DNA from: Leptolyngbya sp. SIO4C1
GTDB taxonomy: Bacteria > Cyanobacteriota > Cyanobacteriia > Phormidesmidales > Phormidesmidaceae
Length of the DNA stretch: 18,886 nucleotides
NCBI GenBank assembly: GCA_010671975.1
Contig: JAAHIA010000038.1
Coordinates: 1-18,886 of the forward strand
Direction of reading: 5' to 3'
Shown here: one piece after another, positions 7,198-13,933 of the stretch
Position numbering within the stretch: the first letter of the stretch is position 1
Layout: the number at the start of each line of letters is the position of its first letter
The notes under the pieces: generated by a model
Database searches by the model: none
What the model was told of the DNA's origin: nothing
Seen by the model: the letters and a program-made list of their open reading frames with translations, nothing else
Program-made: the position numbers and the translations under genes

Positions 7198-7563
7198 ATG
7201 ACAGAGTCACCTGCTTTTATTCAACATGCGCTGCGACACCGCGATCTGCTGCAAGAATACTGTGACATTTCTGTCAAACTGTTACTTAGCGATACAGACG
7301 CCGATCGAATTTCAGACATTCTGACGATGGCTGAGACTGACCCGATGCTAAGCTTTTTGATTGATGAAATCGACCATATTCTGGCTCACCTCTATCGTCT
7401 GATCGATGACAGCGAAACTGAGCGCACGCAGCGGCAGCTGCAGCAAACGCTAAATCAAAATTGGTTAGATCAAACCTTATTAAATATTGCTAATCGGCTG
7501 CAAGACCCACAGACGAATTCACTATCGCAGTCACCTCAAGAACGCCATCAATCCATACGCTAG
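7198..7563 (+). CDS. Hypothetical 121-residue helical protein
   Basis: I do not recognise a family. The product is soluble, acidic and predicted mostly helical, with no signal peptide or membrane segment. Its core reads LLQEYCDISVKLLLSDTDADRIS, then an AETDPMLSFLIDEIDHILAHLYRLID block, and a polar Gln-rich tail (QRQLQQTLNQNW, then SLSQSPQERHQS). The ATG at 7198 is supported by AAGAGGA (7185-7191), 6 bases upstream; an in-frame TTG at 7180 is disfavoured because it precedes that site. The gene sits back to back with the sigma factor gene across a 274-bp structured region, and 80 bp upstream of the pentapeptide-repeat gene on the same strand. A regulatory link with the sigma factor is only a positional guess. 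Confidence 0.7.
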   Translation: MTESPAFIQHALRHRDLLQEYCDISVKLLLSDTDADRISDILTMAETDPMLSFLIDEIDHILAHLYRLIDDSETERTQRQLQQTLNQNWLDQTLLNIANRLQDPQTNSLSQSPQERHQSIR

Positions 7564-7604
7564 CGCCATAAAATTAAATCAATGATTCTTGGTCACAACC
7601 TTAA

Positions 7605-7641
7605 TGGTTTCCTCACATAGAGATGTTGCATGAGGAAACCA
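7605..7641 (+). promoter_or_regulatory. 11-bp hairpin masking the pentapeptide gene ribosome binding site
   Basis: TGGTTTCCTCA (7605-7615) and TGAGGAAACCA (7631-7641) are perfect inverted copies separated by a 15-base loop. The 3' arm contains the Shine-Dalgarno GAGGA (7632-7636) of the gene that starts at 7644. In RNA the stem would block initiation, so it may work as an RNA thermometer, a protein- or sRNA-controlled switch, or a processing site. No T-run follows, so it is not a standard terminator. Confidence 0.5.
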
Positions 7642-7643
7642 AC

Positions 7644-8087
7644 ATGCCCTCAAACACACCAGCAAACACAGTTAGCGCCGTCAAGCTGAGTCTTCAGCAG
7701 CTGCTGAACCAGTATCGGCAGGGACGGCGCGACTTTCACGGCGTAGATTTGAGCGCATGTGACCTCAGTGGTCTCATCCTCATCGACATAGATTTCAGCT
7801 ACGCTAATCTGTCCAGTGCCGATTTAAGCGGCACCGATTTGCAGTGGGCCAAGCTGCGCAGCGTCAATCTGGTCAAGGCTAACCTTAGCCGTGCCAATTT
7901 GCATCGCAGCATTTTGCGCCACGCTAATCTAACCGAAGCGATTCTGGTGGGTGCTAATCTCAGAGCCGCTGACTTTAGCGGGGCCAGGCTAGCTAGCGCT
8001 GACCTGGCTCAGGCGGATCTGTGGGGCGCGATCGCGCCGGAGGGCAGGCCGCTGCGTCGGCAGCGATCGCCCGCTCTGTTTCGGTAG
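7644..8087 (+). CDS. Pentapeptide-repeat protein
   Basis: Product of 147 residues. After an N-terminal helix (VKLSLQQLLNQYRQGRRDFHG) come about 16 tandem A(D/N)LXX pentapeptides between residues 32 and 133, for example DLSGLILIDIDFSYANLSSA and DLSGTDLQWAKLRSVNL. Such repeats form a right-handed quadrilateral beta-helix. The helix followed directly by repeats is the common cyanobacterial layout; cellular roles are mostly unknown, and only some members (MfpA/Qnr) mimic DNA at gyrase. There is no signal peptide, so it is probably cytoplasmic. The basic tail GRPLRRQRSPALFR follows the last repeat. The ATG at 7644 has GAGGA 7 bases upstream. An ATG at 7623 would read through that site and lies in the loop of the hairpin described above. 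The stop is 2 bp from that of the convergent lipoprotein gene. Confidence 0.88.
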   Translation: MPSNTPANTVSAVKLSLQQLLNQYRQGRRDFHGVDLSACDLSGLILIDIDFSYANLSSADLSGTDLQWAKLRSVNLVKANLSRANLHRSILRHANLTEAILVGANLRAADFSGARLASADLAQADLWGAIAPEGRPLRRQRSPALFR

Positions 8088-8089
8088 CG

Positions 8090-8857
8090 CTACTCAACTC
8101 GCAGGCGGCGGGTGACGACCACGAGCCCATCGTCGCGGATGAGCAGCGCTGATACCCAGAGATTGTCTGCCTCGGCAGGCGCATTGCCTACCTTAAACAG
8201 ACCGCCCGCCGTCAGCAGCTCTAGATCGAGCGGCCGAGCGGTAAAAAAGTCCTCAGCGGTCACGCCTTCATCGAGGGCTGCCCCGAGCAGATAGCGCTCG
8301 CCCAGTGGCTCTTGCACGATGGCATCAAACGGATAGCGCTCACCCGGCGAAACCCGCTCGGGTAAAAGGACGGTAACCGTGGGTGGGTTTTCGCCAGCGT
8401 TTAGCTGGTTGCGCTCGGACAAAATTTCTTGCGAAACCACCTGATTGTCTTCAAACTGCTGCCGCGAGCGAATCACCGACTCTAGCCGCAGCGTTCGCGG
8501 CTCTAGGCGCGTGCCGTCGATGTAAGTCACTGTTTCGGCCACATAGCCGCTATCGGTGCTATCCCAAGACTGCAGCTCAATCCGATAGGTTAGCGTCTCG
8601 TATTCCTGCCACAGCTGATCGAGGGCAGCGCGCAGACTGACCTGCGTAAAGCCGTCCTCGTTAGTAAACGACTCATCATAAAAGGACATTACCTGGTCTA
8701 GGTTCTGCGCATTAGCAGCGGTTTCTAGCTGCTCTAGTACGCTGACGAGCTCAGCCGGCGCGGTCTCGGGTGAGGCGGCATTCACCTGAGTCGCCCAGCA
8801 GGCGCTCAGGCCGGCTATACCTAAAGATAAAACTTGCCAGGGGCGACGGAAGGTCAT
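8090..8857 (-). CDS. NTF2-like putative lipoprotein
   Basis: Exported protein of 255 residues. The N terminus (basic n-region, LSLGIAGLSAC) ends in a lipobox LSAC with Cys20, so lipid anchoring is likely; a signal peptidase I site at VNA is the alternative. Residues about 37-140 look like an NTF2/SnoaL-type alpha-beta cone: VLEQLETAANAQNLDQVMSF, YDESFTNEDGFT, LRAALDQLWQEYETLTYRIE, then strands ending in RLESVIRSRQQFED. A second beta-rich domain follows (TVLLPERVSPGERYPFDAIV, then EPLGERYLLGAALDEG) and the chain ends RRLRVE. NTF2-like domains bind small ligands or mediate dimerisation, and no catalytic residues can be assigned here. It diverges from murG across 111 bp, which should contain both promoters. 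Whether it functions with cell-wall synthesis is unknown. Confidence 0.75.
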   Translation of the reverse strand: MTFRRPWQVLSLGIAGLSACWATQVNAASPETAPAELVSVLEQLETAANAQNLDQVMSFYDESFTNEDGFTQVSLRAALDQLWQEYETLTYRIELQSWDSTDSGYVAETVTYIDGTRLEPRTLRLESVIRSRQQFEDNQVVSQEILSERNQLNAGENPPTVTVLLPERVSPGERYPFDAIVQEPLGERYLLGAALDEGVTAEDFFTARPLDLELLTAGGLFKVGNAPAEADNLWVSALLIRDDGLVVVTRRLRVE

Positions 8858-8968
8858 AGCGATATCGTTCCTAAAATTCGTAGCCTAGCTCAGCGGGAAA
8901 GCCCCGCTTCAAGGGATAATGCCTTAAACCAAGTTAACCTGAGCTCGGGCGTTTCGGGTATCCCAATT

Positions 8969-10063
8969 ATGGCCGACAGTCACCTCAATCGAAAACCCCA
9001 CAAGCTGCTGATTGCCGCTAGCGGCACCGGCGGGCATCTGTTTCCGGCGATCGCAACGGCTGAGCAGCTATCAGACTATAAGATTGAGTGGCTAGGCGTG
9101 CCCGATCGGCTAGAAACCGAGCTGGTGCCGCAGCGCTATCCGCTCCATATGGTGCGCCTCGGCGGCGTGCAGGGACGCCTAGGGCTTGGCATTCTGCGGC
9201 TGCTGTGGCAGTTTTTGCGCTCGACGCTAGAGGTGCGACAGTTGCTGAAAAAAGGCAGCTTCCAGAGCGTTTTCACAACGGGCGGCTATATTGCAGCCCC
9301 AGCAATCGTGGCCGCTCGCAGCCTGGGCCTGCCGGCGGTGCTGCATGAGTCAAACGCGCTGCCGGGCAAAGTGACGCGCTGGCTCAGTCCCTGGTGCAGC
9401 CTAGTGGCACTGGGCTTTGCAGCGGCAGCGCGCTATCTGCCTAGGGCCAAAACGCTGTGCGTCGGCACCCCGGTGCGTCAGCAGTTTTTATCTGAGATTC
9501 AGACGGCATCAGAGCTGAGCCTGCCCGAGGGCGTGCCGGTCATTTTAGTGGTGGGCGGCAGTCAGGGGGCCGTAGCGGTCAATCGGCTGGTGCGAGCGGC
9601 GGCCCCAGCGTGGCTAGAGGCCGGGGCCTGGGTGGTACATCAGACTGGCAGCAGCGATCCAGAGACCGAGAGCCTCGTCCACCCTCACTATGTGCATCGG
9701 CCGTTCTATCACAACATGGCGGCGCTCTTACAGCGTGCGACGCTAGTGATTGGGCGGGCCGGGGCAGGGACTCTGACCGAGCTGGCAATCACGCATACCC
9801 CCGCCCTTTTGATCCCATACCCGTTTGCAGCTGACGATCATCAGGCCTTTAATGCGGCAGCTTTTGCCGAGGCCGGTGCCGCCCTAGTCTATCGCCAGGC
9901 AACACTGACGGCTGAGCAGCTGCAAGCGCAGGTGCTAGCGCTGCTGCAGGACCGCCCTCGGCTAGACAGTATGGCCGCTGCGGCCGGTAGTTTGGCAGTC
10001 AAAGACAGCGCTCAGCAGCTAGCAGAGCAAATCCGGCAGCTGAACGGGTCATCGGCTGTCTAA
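8969..10063 (+). CDS. murG: MurG, UDP-GlcNAc:lipid I GlcNAc transferase
   Basis: Peripheral inner-membrane GT-B glycosyltransferase of 364 residues. It transfers GlcNAc from UDP-GlcNAc to undecaprenyl-diphospho-MurNAc-pentapeptide (lipid I to lipid II), the last cytoplasmic step of peptidoglycan synthesis. The N-terminal G-loop AASGTGGHLFPAIA lies at about residues 16-29, FTTGGYIAAPAI and LHESNALPGKVTRWL follow, and the second G-loop VVGGSQGAVAVN is near 194-205. The UDP-GlcNAc site follows: IGRAGAGTLTELAI at about 262-275, then FAADDHQAFNAAAFAEAGAA. Length matches the family. The ATG at 8969 is chosen because it gives a normal N terminus; the frame is open upstream to 8834, but that extension would overlap the divergent lipoprotein gene. 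No strong ribosome binding site is visible. The gene stands alone, not in a dcw cluster, which is usual for cyanobacteria. Confidence 0.97.
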   Translation: MADSHLNRKPHKLLIAASGTGGHLFPAIATAEQLSDYKIEWLGVPDRLETELVPQRYPLHMVRLGGVQGRLGLGILRLLWQFLRSTLEVRQLLKKGSFQSVFTTGGYIAAPAIVAARSLGLPAVLHESNALPGKVTRWLSPWCSLVALGFAAAARYLPRAKTLCVGTPVRQQFLSEIQTASELSLPEGVPVILVVGGSQGAVAVNRLVRAAAPAWLEAGAWVVHQTGSSDPETESLVHPHYVHRPFYHNMAALLQRATLVIGRAGAGTLTELAITHTPALLIPYPFAADDHQAFNAAAFAEAGAALVYRQATLTAEQLQAQVLALLQDRPRLDSMAAAAGSLAVKDSAQQLAEQIRQLNGSSAV

Positions 10064-10081
10064 ACGCATTTGGCTTAGACA
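10057..10081. terminator. Possible bidirectional stem between murG and the RTX gene
   Basis: TGTCTAA (10057-10063) and TTAGACA (10075-10081) form a perfect 7-bp inverted repeat with an 11-base loop. The stop codons of both convergent genes lie in its arms (each gene ends GTC TAA). No T-run follows on either strand, so termination is uncertain. Confidence 0.25.
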
Positions 10082-10938
10082 AATTCGGCGCTGACGCTAA
10101 GGTCAAGGTTGCTGACGTTAGCGAGGAAGGCAATGCGATCGCCCTGATACAGAATTTGGGTGTTGGTGCCACCGCTGACGGTCTGTACCGTGTAGTCGCT
10201 AGCAGCCCCATGCAGCACCAGCTGATCGAGGCCGACCTGAAAGTCGTTGATGCCAGCATAGTCGCCAAAGCCATCCGCTGTGTAGTAGGCGCGATCAGCG
10301 TCACCGAGAATAAAGCGATCGGCCTCGAGACCACCAATCAGCGTATCGCGCTCAAACGCGCCAGCGTGATAGGCATCGGTGCCATTGAGGTGGTCAGACG
10401 CCTGCAGCGACGTCAGGGTGTCATTACCGGCACCGCCAACTAGCCAGTCGCTGCCAGGCCCGCCATTTAGAATGTCATCACCCTTGCCACCGAAAAGTTT
10501 GTCGTCTCCGTCTTTACCAGAGAGCGTATCGTTGCCTTTGCCACCAAAGATCGTGTCATTGCCGCTGCCGCCATTGACGTCGTCATCACCGGCCCCGGCA
10601 GCAATCCAGTCGTTGCCGCTGCCGCCTAAGACAGTATCGTTACCGTAGCCGGCATAGATCACATCGTTATCTTCATTGCCATCAATGGTGTCGTCACCCC
10701 AGCCGGCAAAAATGTAGTCATTGCCTTCATTGCCGCTGATTGTATCGTTGCCGCTGCCGCCGTAAACCCAGTCGTTGCCGCTACCGGCGTTGACAATGTC
10801 GTCGCCGCTGCCAGCAAAGATCAGATCGTTGCCGCCGTTGCCGTTGATGATGTTGTCTAGGCGATTGGCCCAAATGACGTCGCCATATTCGCTGCCGTTA
10901 AACAAAACTTGCGTACTTTTCCAAAAGCAGTAAGACAC
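10075..10938 (-). CDS. RTX (hemolysin-type) calcium-binding repeat protein
   Basis: Acidic protein of 287 residues. From about residue 32 to 175 there are 16 uninterrupted nonapeptides of the GGxGxDxUx type (for example YGGSGNDTI, FAGWGDDTI, FGGKGNDTL), which form a calcium-binding parallel beta-roll. The C-terminal domain (LIGGLEADRFILGDADRAYY, then FQVGLDQLVLHGAASDYTV) is the one found at the end of many cyanobacterial RTX proteins and probably carries an uncleaved type I secretion signal, so export by an ABC/HlyD/TolC system is inferred. No protease, lipase or toxin domain is present. The start is a GTG (10936-10938) with a strong ribosome binding site, GAGGAG, 6 bases upstream. No type I secretion genes lie in the window. 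It converges on murG with 11 bp between stops. Confidence 0.88.
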   Translation of the reverse strand: MSYCFWKSTQVLFNGSEYGDVIWANRLDNIINGNGGNDLIFAGSGDDIVNAGSGNDWVYGGSGNDTISGNEGNDYIFAGWGDDTIDGNEDNDVIYAGYGNDTVLGGSGNDWIAAGAGDDDVNGGSGNDTIFGGKGNDTLSGKDGDDKLFGGKGDDILNGGPGSDWLVGGAGNDTLTSLQASDHLNGTDAYHAGAFERDTLIGGLEADRFILGDADRAYYTADGFGDYAGINDFQVGLDQLVLHGAASDYTVQTVSGGTNTQILYQGDRIAFLANVSNLDLSVSAEFV

Positions 10939-11420
10939 AGGAATCTCCTCAGTTTTCAGGGTTAATTCAGATTAAAAGCGCTGCGTTTTTTGTTGAGAGC
11001 ACCGCGATTCGGCTCAAACTTGTCGCAGTTCGAGCGGGCTGATGAGCAGGTTAGATCCTGCAGACTATAGTCAGTTGTGGATGCACCTAGACGATCGATA
11101 TGAGTGCGCTATGAGCGCTAGCTGTAGCTGGCCTAGTCGAAACGCCAAGCTCAACAGCAATCGCCTTTATTAGCAGATAGAAAATGCGGTGCTGGCTATC
11201 CTCAATTTGCAGATACCCATTGAACCTTCAAAGAATTGCAAAAGTCTAATGAACCCAGCCGCTTATGTAGCGGACGTTAGATAGACATCGCGGGGTAGAC
11301 TTTAATCTAGGTGCTGGGTCATTGCCCTAAGCCGACCGGCTGAATAGAGCAAACAGACATGCCCCGGCGGCGCCGCCCGCGCGCTCTATACTTAAGTGTC
11401 ACAGGAACAATCGCTGAGCC
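10939..11420. other. 482-bp intergenic region between divergent RTX and PucC-type genes
   Basis: I see no convincing gene or tRNA here. It should carry promoters for both flanking genes. It holds the 10-bp palindrome GACTATAGTC (11063-11072), a small hairpin CCGCT-TATGT-AGCGG (11259-11273) and the 12-bp palindrome GGCGGCGCCGCC (11366-11377), 43 bp before the carrier start. A stretch of lower GC (about 11200-11260) lies in the middle. None of these can be tied to a known factor. Confidence 0.5.
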
Positions 11421-12881
11421 ATGAGTAGCCAAAATATTTCTGATTCGCTGCAACCCGCCGCCGACGGTGCCGTTCCTCAACTTGGCCTATTTACAATGCT
11501 GCGGCTCGGCGTCTTCAATATGGGCTTGGGTATCATGTCGCTGCTGACGCTGGGGGTGCTCAATCGGGTGATGATTGATGAGCTGCGGGTGCCGGCACTG
11601 ATTGCCGCCGGCACCATTGCAGTCCATCAGTTTATGTCTCCGGCTCGGGTTTGGTTTGGCCAGCTCTCTGATGCCAAGCCGCTGTTTGGCTATCATCGCA
11701 GCGGCTACATTTGGACGGGCATTGTCTCGATGTGGCTAACCGCATTTATTGCCGTTCAGGTGGTCTGGCAGATTGGCGCTAGCGTAGAAGCACAGGGCTG
11801 GGGAGCGCAGGTCTATCCTTGGGTCGCGCTGCTGGCGCTGATGTTTGCACTCTATGGTCTGGCTCTATCGGCCACCTCGACGCCGTTTACGGCGCTGCTC
11901 GTCGATGTCTCCGATGAGCGCACGCAGTCAAAGCTGGTCGGCATCGGCTGGAGTATGCTGATGGTCGGCATTATTGCCGGCGTAATCATTACGGCCATTG
12001 TGCTTAAGTCGCTCGGCGATGAGCCGTCGCTGCTGCAGCTGCGAGCGTCTATTAATCGCCTGTTTATTGTTGCTCCGGCCATCGTCTGCGGCCTGGCCGT
12101 ACTCAGCACCTTTGGGATTGAGAAAAAGTATTCACGCCTGCGGCTGCGATCGCAGCTGCGCAATCGAGAAGACAGCATTACGCTGAAGACGGCGCTGAAG
12201 GTGCTGACGGCCAGCCGTCAAACCGGCCTATTTTTTGTGTTTTTGCTGACGCTGAGCCTCAGCCTGTTTATGCAGGATGCGGTACTAGAGCCCTACGGCG
12301 GCCAAATCTTTGGCATGAAAATTTCTGAAACCACGCAGCTCAATGCCTTTTTTGGCCTAGGTACGCTGTTTGGCATCATCGGTACTGGCTTCTTGCTGGC
12401 ACCGCGTCTGGGTAAAAAGCGCACGATTAGAATTGGCTGCCTCTGGGCGGCCTTCTGCCTCGTGCTGCTTAGCCTATCCGGACTGACGGCCTCCCCGCCG
12501 GTACTGATGGCGGCAGTTTTAGCCTTTGGCTTAGCCTCTGGCGTGCTGACCACCGGGGCCATTTTGCTGATGCTCGATCTGACGGTAGCAGAGACAGCAG
12601 GCACCTTTATTGGCGCTTGGGGGCTAGCACAGGCGATGGCGCGCGGCGGTGCAACCGTCCTCGGCGGCGGCATGCTGTCGCTTGGCAAGCGAATTTTGGG
12701 GCTGTTTTCTACCGGCCCGATTCCTGACTCGCAGCTGCTGCCAGCCTATGCGCTCGTGTTTACGACTCAGGCTGTGGGCATGCTAGTGGCGATCGCAATT
12801 CTCAGCCGCGTGAATATTCGCGAATTTCAGCTGACGGCAAAAGAGGCGATCTCAGCCGCTTTAGAAAGTGATATGGACTAG
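11421..12881 (+). CDS. PucC/BCD-family MFS transporter
   Basis: Integral membrane protein of 486 residues with about 12 hydrophobic segments. It belongs to the PucC/BCH2/LhaA branch of the major facilitator superfamily. Diagnostic stretches are FTMLRLGVFNMGLGIMSL, LGVLNRVMIDELRVPALIAA, SPARVWFGQLSDAKPL, GYHRSGYIWTGIV, and TPFTALLVDVSDERTQSKLV at about residues 153-172. In purple bacteria, relatives help assemble light-harvesting complexes; in cyanobacteria they are linked to (bacterio)chlorophyll or antenna handling in the thylakoid membrane, though the transported substrate is not settled. The second half (from about residue 255) starts with KTALKVLTASRQTGLFFVF, typical of the family. The inositol monophosphatase-family gene starts 5 bp after its stop, so the two are almost certainly one operon. 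No strong ribosome binding site precedes the ATG. Confidence 0.9.
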   Translation: MSSQNISDSLQPAADGAVPQLGLFTMLRLGVFNMGLGIMSLLTLGVLNRVMIDELRVPALIAAGTIAVHQFMSPARVWFGQLSDAKPLFGYHRSGYIWTGIVSMWLTAFIAVQVVWQIGASVEAQGWGAQVYPWVALLALMFALYGLALSATSTPFTALLVDVSDERTQSKLVGIGWSMLMVGIIAGVIITAIVLKSLGDEPSLLQLRASINRLFIVAPAIVCGLAVLSTFGIEKKYSRLRLRSQLRNREDSITLKTALKVLTASRQTGLFFVFLLTLSLSLFMQDAVLEPYGGQIFGMKISETTQLNAFFGLGTLFGIIGTGFLLAPRLGKKRTIRIGCLWAAFCLVLLSLSGLTASPPVLMAAVLAFGLASGVLTTGAILLMLDLTVAETAGTFIGAWGLAQAMARGGATVLGGGMLSLGKRILGLFSTGPIPDSQLLPAYALVFTTQAVGMLVAIAILSRVNIREFQLTAKEAISAALESDMD

Positions 12882-12886
12882 CCCGA

Positions 12887-13699
12887 ATGACGCTCAACTG
12901 GCAGCATATTTTAGACACCGCCGAGGCAGCAACCGCGCGAGTTGGGGCGCAGCTGCTCCAAGACTTTGGCAGCGCCACAGCCGAGACCAAGGCCGACGGC
13001 AGCCTTGTAACTCAGTCTGACCAATGGGCCGACGCCGAGCTGCGACGGCTGCTGCAAAAAGAATTTGCCGATCACGGCGTTTTGAGCGAAGAAGTTGAGC
13101 ATGTGCTGCCAGATACGGACTGGTGCTGGATTATCGATCCCATTGACGGCACGACTAACTTCACTCGCGGGATTCCGCTGTGGGGCATTTCGCTAGCATT
13201 GCTATATCAGGGCACACCCGTATTTGGACACATTTACCTGCCGCCGCTCGATCAGCGCTTTCACGGCTATTGGCTAGAGCCGGCTGGCTGGGCTGGGCCA
13301 AGCGGTGCTTTCTGCGACCACCAGCCGATTCGCACTTCGACAGCGGAGCCATCGGGCACTCAGTTCTTCAGTCTGTGCGCGCGCAGCACCGCTGTCTTAC
13401 AGCGGCCGTTTCCTTGCAAGATTCGCATGCTGGGCGTGGCAACTTATAACTTGCTGACCGTCGCTGCCGGCATTAGCGTTGGCGCGGTTGAAGCCACACC
13501 GAAGATTTGGGACATTGCTGCAGCCTGGGTCATTGCCAAAGCAGCCGGGGCCGCCTGGATACCGCTCGATCAGCCGTCTGTGTTTCCGCTTAAAAGCGGT
13601 AAAGACTACAGCCAAACAGCGTTTCCGACGCTGCTGATCAGTCGCGCTGCACTGGTTGCTCAGTTTCGACCGCTGGTCGAACCTGTGGGTCGCCGCTAG
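12887..13699 (+). CDS. Inositol monophosphatase-family phosphatase
   Basis: Soluble Mg2+-dependent sugar-phosphate phosphatase of 270 residues, from the IMPase/SuhB/CysQ superfamily. Metal-binding motif 1 is GVLSEEVEH (Glu69), then DPIDGTTNFTRGIPLWGIS with Asp84, Asp87 and Gly-Thr following. Motif 2 is KIWDIAAAWVIAKAAGAAW at about residues 205-223, supplying the last metal aspartate. The middle block MLGVATYNLLTVAAG departs from the usual GSAALDL form, which hints at a non-inositol substrate. Possible substrates are inositol-1-phosphate, histidinol phosphate, PAP or fructose-1,6-bisphosphate; I cannot choose. Coupling to the PucC-type carrier (5-bp gap) suggests co-expression and not a shared pathway as such. 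The last codons (GTG GGT CGC CGC TAG) are themselves the first unit of the tandem repeat that continues downstream. Confidence 0.9.
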   Translation: MTLNWQHILDTAEAATARVGAQLLQDFGSATAETKADGSLVTQSDQWADAELRRLLQKEFADHGVLSEEVEHVLPDTDWCWIIDPIDGTTNFTRGIPLWGISLALLYQGTPVFGHIYLPPLDQRFHGYWLEPAGWAGPSGAFCDHQPIRTSTAEPSGTQFFSLCARSTAVLQRPFPCKIRMLGVATYNLLTVAAGISVGAVEATPKIWDIAAAWVIAKAAGAAWIPLDQPSVFPLKSGKDYSQTAFPTLLISRAALVAQFRPLVEPVGRR

Positions 13700-13758
13700 C
13701 TCTGTGGGTCGCCGCTAGCTCTGTGGGTCGCCGCTAGCTCTGCGGGTCGTCGCTAGTC
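13683..13758. repeat. 19-bp tandem repeat, four units
   Basis: Three identical 19-bp units CTGTGGGTCGCCGCTAGCT start at 13683, 13702 and 13721, and a diverged fourth follows at 13740-13758. The heptamer TCGAACC flanks both ends (13677-13683 and 13757-13763), and a decayed fifth unit may follow it. Unit 1 encodes the C terminus and stop of the phosphatase gene, so the array looks like expansion of that 3' end by slippage or duplication. The period is not a multiple of 3 and there are no spacers. Confidence 0.9.
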
Positions 13759-13933
13759 GAACCCATGGGTTGCCGGCTGACTATCAGCCCGGGACGTTCC
13801 TACTTTGGCTTTGCTGCGGCTACGATAGCCAATAAGCTCTATTGAGCGGGATCGAGGGCGATTGAGAAGAAGCTGCGATCGCAGCTCAAGCTGTTGCTGA
13901 AGCGAACAGTTAAAGGGAAAGGATGGCAACTTT

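Noticed and set aside
8834..8968. Longer murG N terminus
   Set aside because: It would overlap the divergent lipoprotein gene and adds residues not seen before the G-loop in MurG.
9088..9834. Overlapping frames of 60-90 residues within murG
   Set aside because: They are composition-driven shadows in other frames of a well-supported gene; no start signals or family similarity.
10075..10938. RTX toxin or hemolysin
   Set aside because: There is no effector, acylation or pore domain, and no activator or transporter genes are adjacent.
10939..11420. tRNA or small RNA gene in the largest intergenic gap
   Set aside because: No cloverleaf, T-loop motif or terminator-capped hairpin was found, only short isolated palindromes.
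13683..13758. CRISPR-like array
   Set aside because: The units abut directly with no spacers, the repeat is only 19 bp, and no cas genes are present.
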